Source: an uncultured Sphingomonadaceae bacterium
GTDB lineage: Bacteria > Pseudomonadota > Alphaproteobacteria > Sphingomonadales > Sphingomonadaceae
Length of the DNA stretch: 5,595 nt
Assembly: GCA_937920575.1 (NCBI GenBank)
Contig: CAKZSF010000296.1
Coordinates: forward strand, 1 to 5,595
Direction: 5' to 3'
A program made the translations under genes and the position numbers. Of the stretch, positions 5,553-5,595 are shown piece by piece; position 1 is the stretch's first letter; every line of letters begins with the position of its first letter. The notes beneath the pieces were generated by a model. That model was not told the DNA's origin. It did not search any database and saw only the letters and a list, made by a program, of their open reading frames with translations.

Positions 5553-5580
5553 GCGGGGTCAGCTCCCCTTCTGACCCCGC
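5553..5580 (+). terminator. Strong 10-bp hairpin after the capsid gene, without a T tract
   Basis: GCGGGGTCAG (5553-5562) and CTGACCCCGC (5571-5580) are perfect reverse complements around the 8-nt loop CTCCCCTT, starting 11 nt after the capsid stop codon. The next bases are CCCTCAGG, so the T tract of a classical intrinsic terminator is missing. It more likely pauses or partly ends transcription, or blocks 3' exonucleases and stabilises the capsid mRNA. It may equally be a Rho-assisted end. Downstream head-tail connector genes would be expected just beyond the window, so complete termination is doubtful. Confidence 0.6.
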
Positions 5581-5595
5581 CCCTCAGGAACTGCC

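Noticed and set aside
1..5595. CRISPR array, tRNA, insertion sequence or attachment repeat
   Set aside because: No regularly spaced repeats, cloverleaf-like segment, transposase motif or long direct repeat was seen on reading through the window.

Overview
The window reads as chromosomal DNA of an alphaproteobacterium, most likely a sphingomonad (Erythrobacteraceae or Sphingomonadaceae type). This rests on the family resemblance of the proteins, the moderately high GC of the genes, and a small membrane protein between portal and protease that resembles the DUF6127 proteins I associate with Sphingomonadales. No rRNA, tRNA or housekeeping gene is present to fix the taxonomy.

Layout: Positions 1-207 hold the end of an unrecognised reading frame that enters from the left. 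Positions 208-504 are a lower-GC intergenic region with a perfect 15-bp operator-like palindrome and no clear gene. From 505 to 5541 there is a compact, same-strand HK97-type capsid and DNA-packaging module: small terminase (505-999), large terminase (1003-2337), portal (2351-3532), a 102-residue tail-anchored membrane protein (3529-3837), a short S78/U35-type prohead protease (3834-4280) and the HK97-fold major capsid protein (4384-5541). The order matches genes g1 to g5 of the Rhodobacter-type gene transfer agent (GTA), including the small extra gene between portal and protease. A domesticated GTA is therefore the favoured reading, with an ordinary HK97-like prophage as the alternative.

How the genes work together: the small terminase presents DNA to the large terminase. 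The large terminase is an ATPase plus nuclease that docks on the portal ring, cuts the DNA and pumps it in. The protease matures the capsid shell by removing the N-terminal scaffold-like arm of the capsid protein. The first five genes are tightly coupled (gaps of 3 and 13 nt, then two ATGA overlaps). The capsid gene is set apart by a 103-nt gap holding a G-free C-rich tract, an intrinsic-terminator-like hairpin with a T tract, and a strong ribosome binding site. A 10-bp perfect hairpin without a T tract follows the capsid stop codon. The capsid cistron is thus bracketed by RNA hairpins, which may set its high expression relative to the portal and terminase. This architecture is the most interesting non-coding signal in the window.
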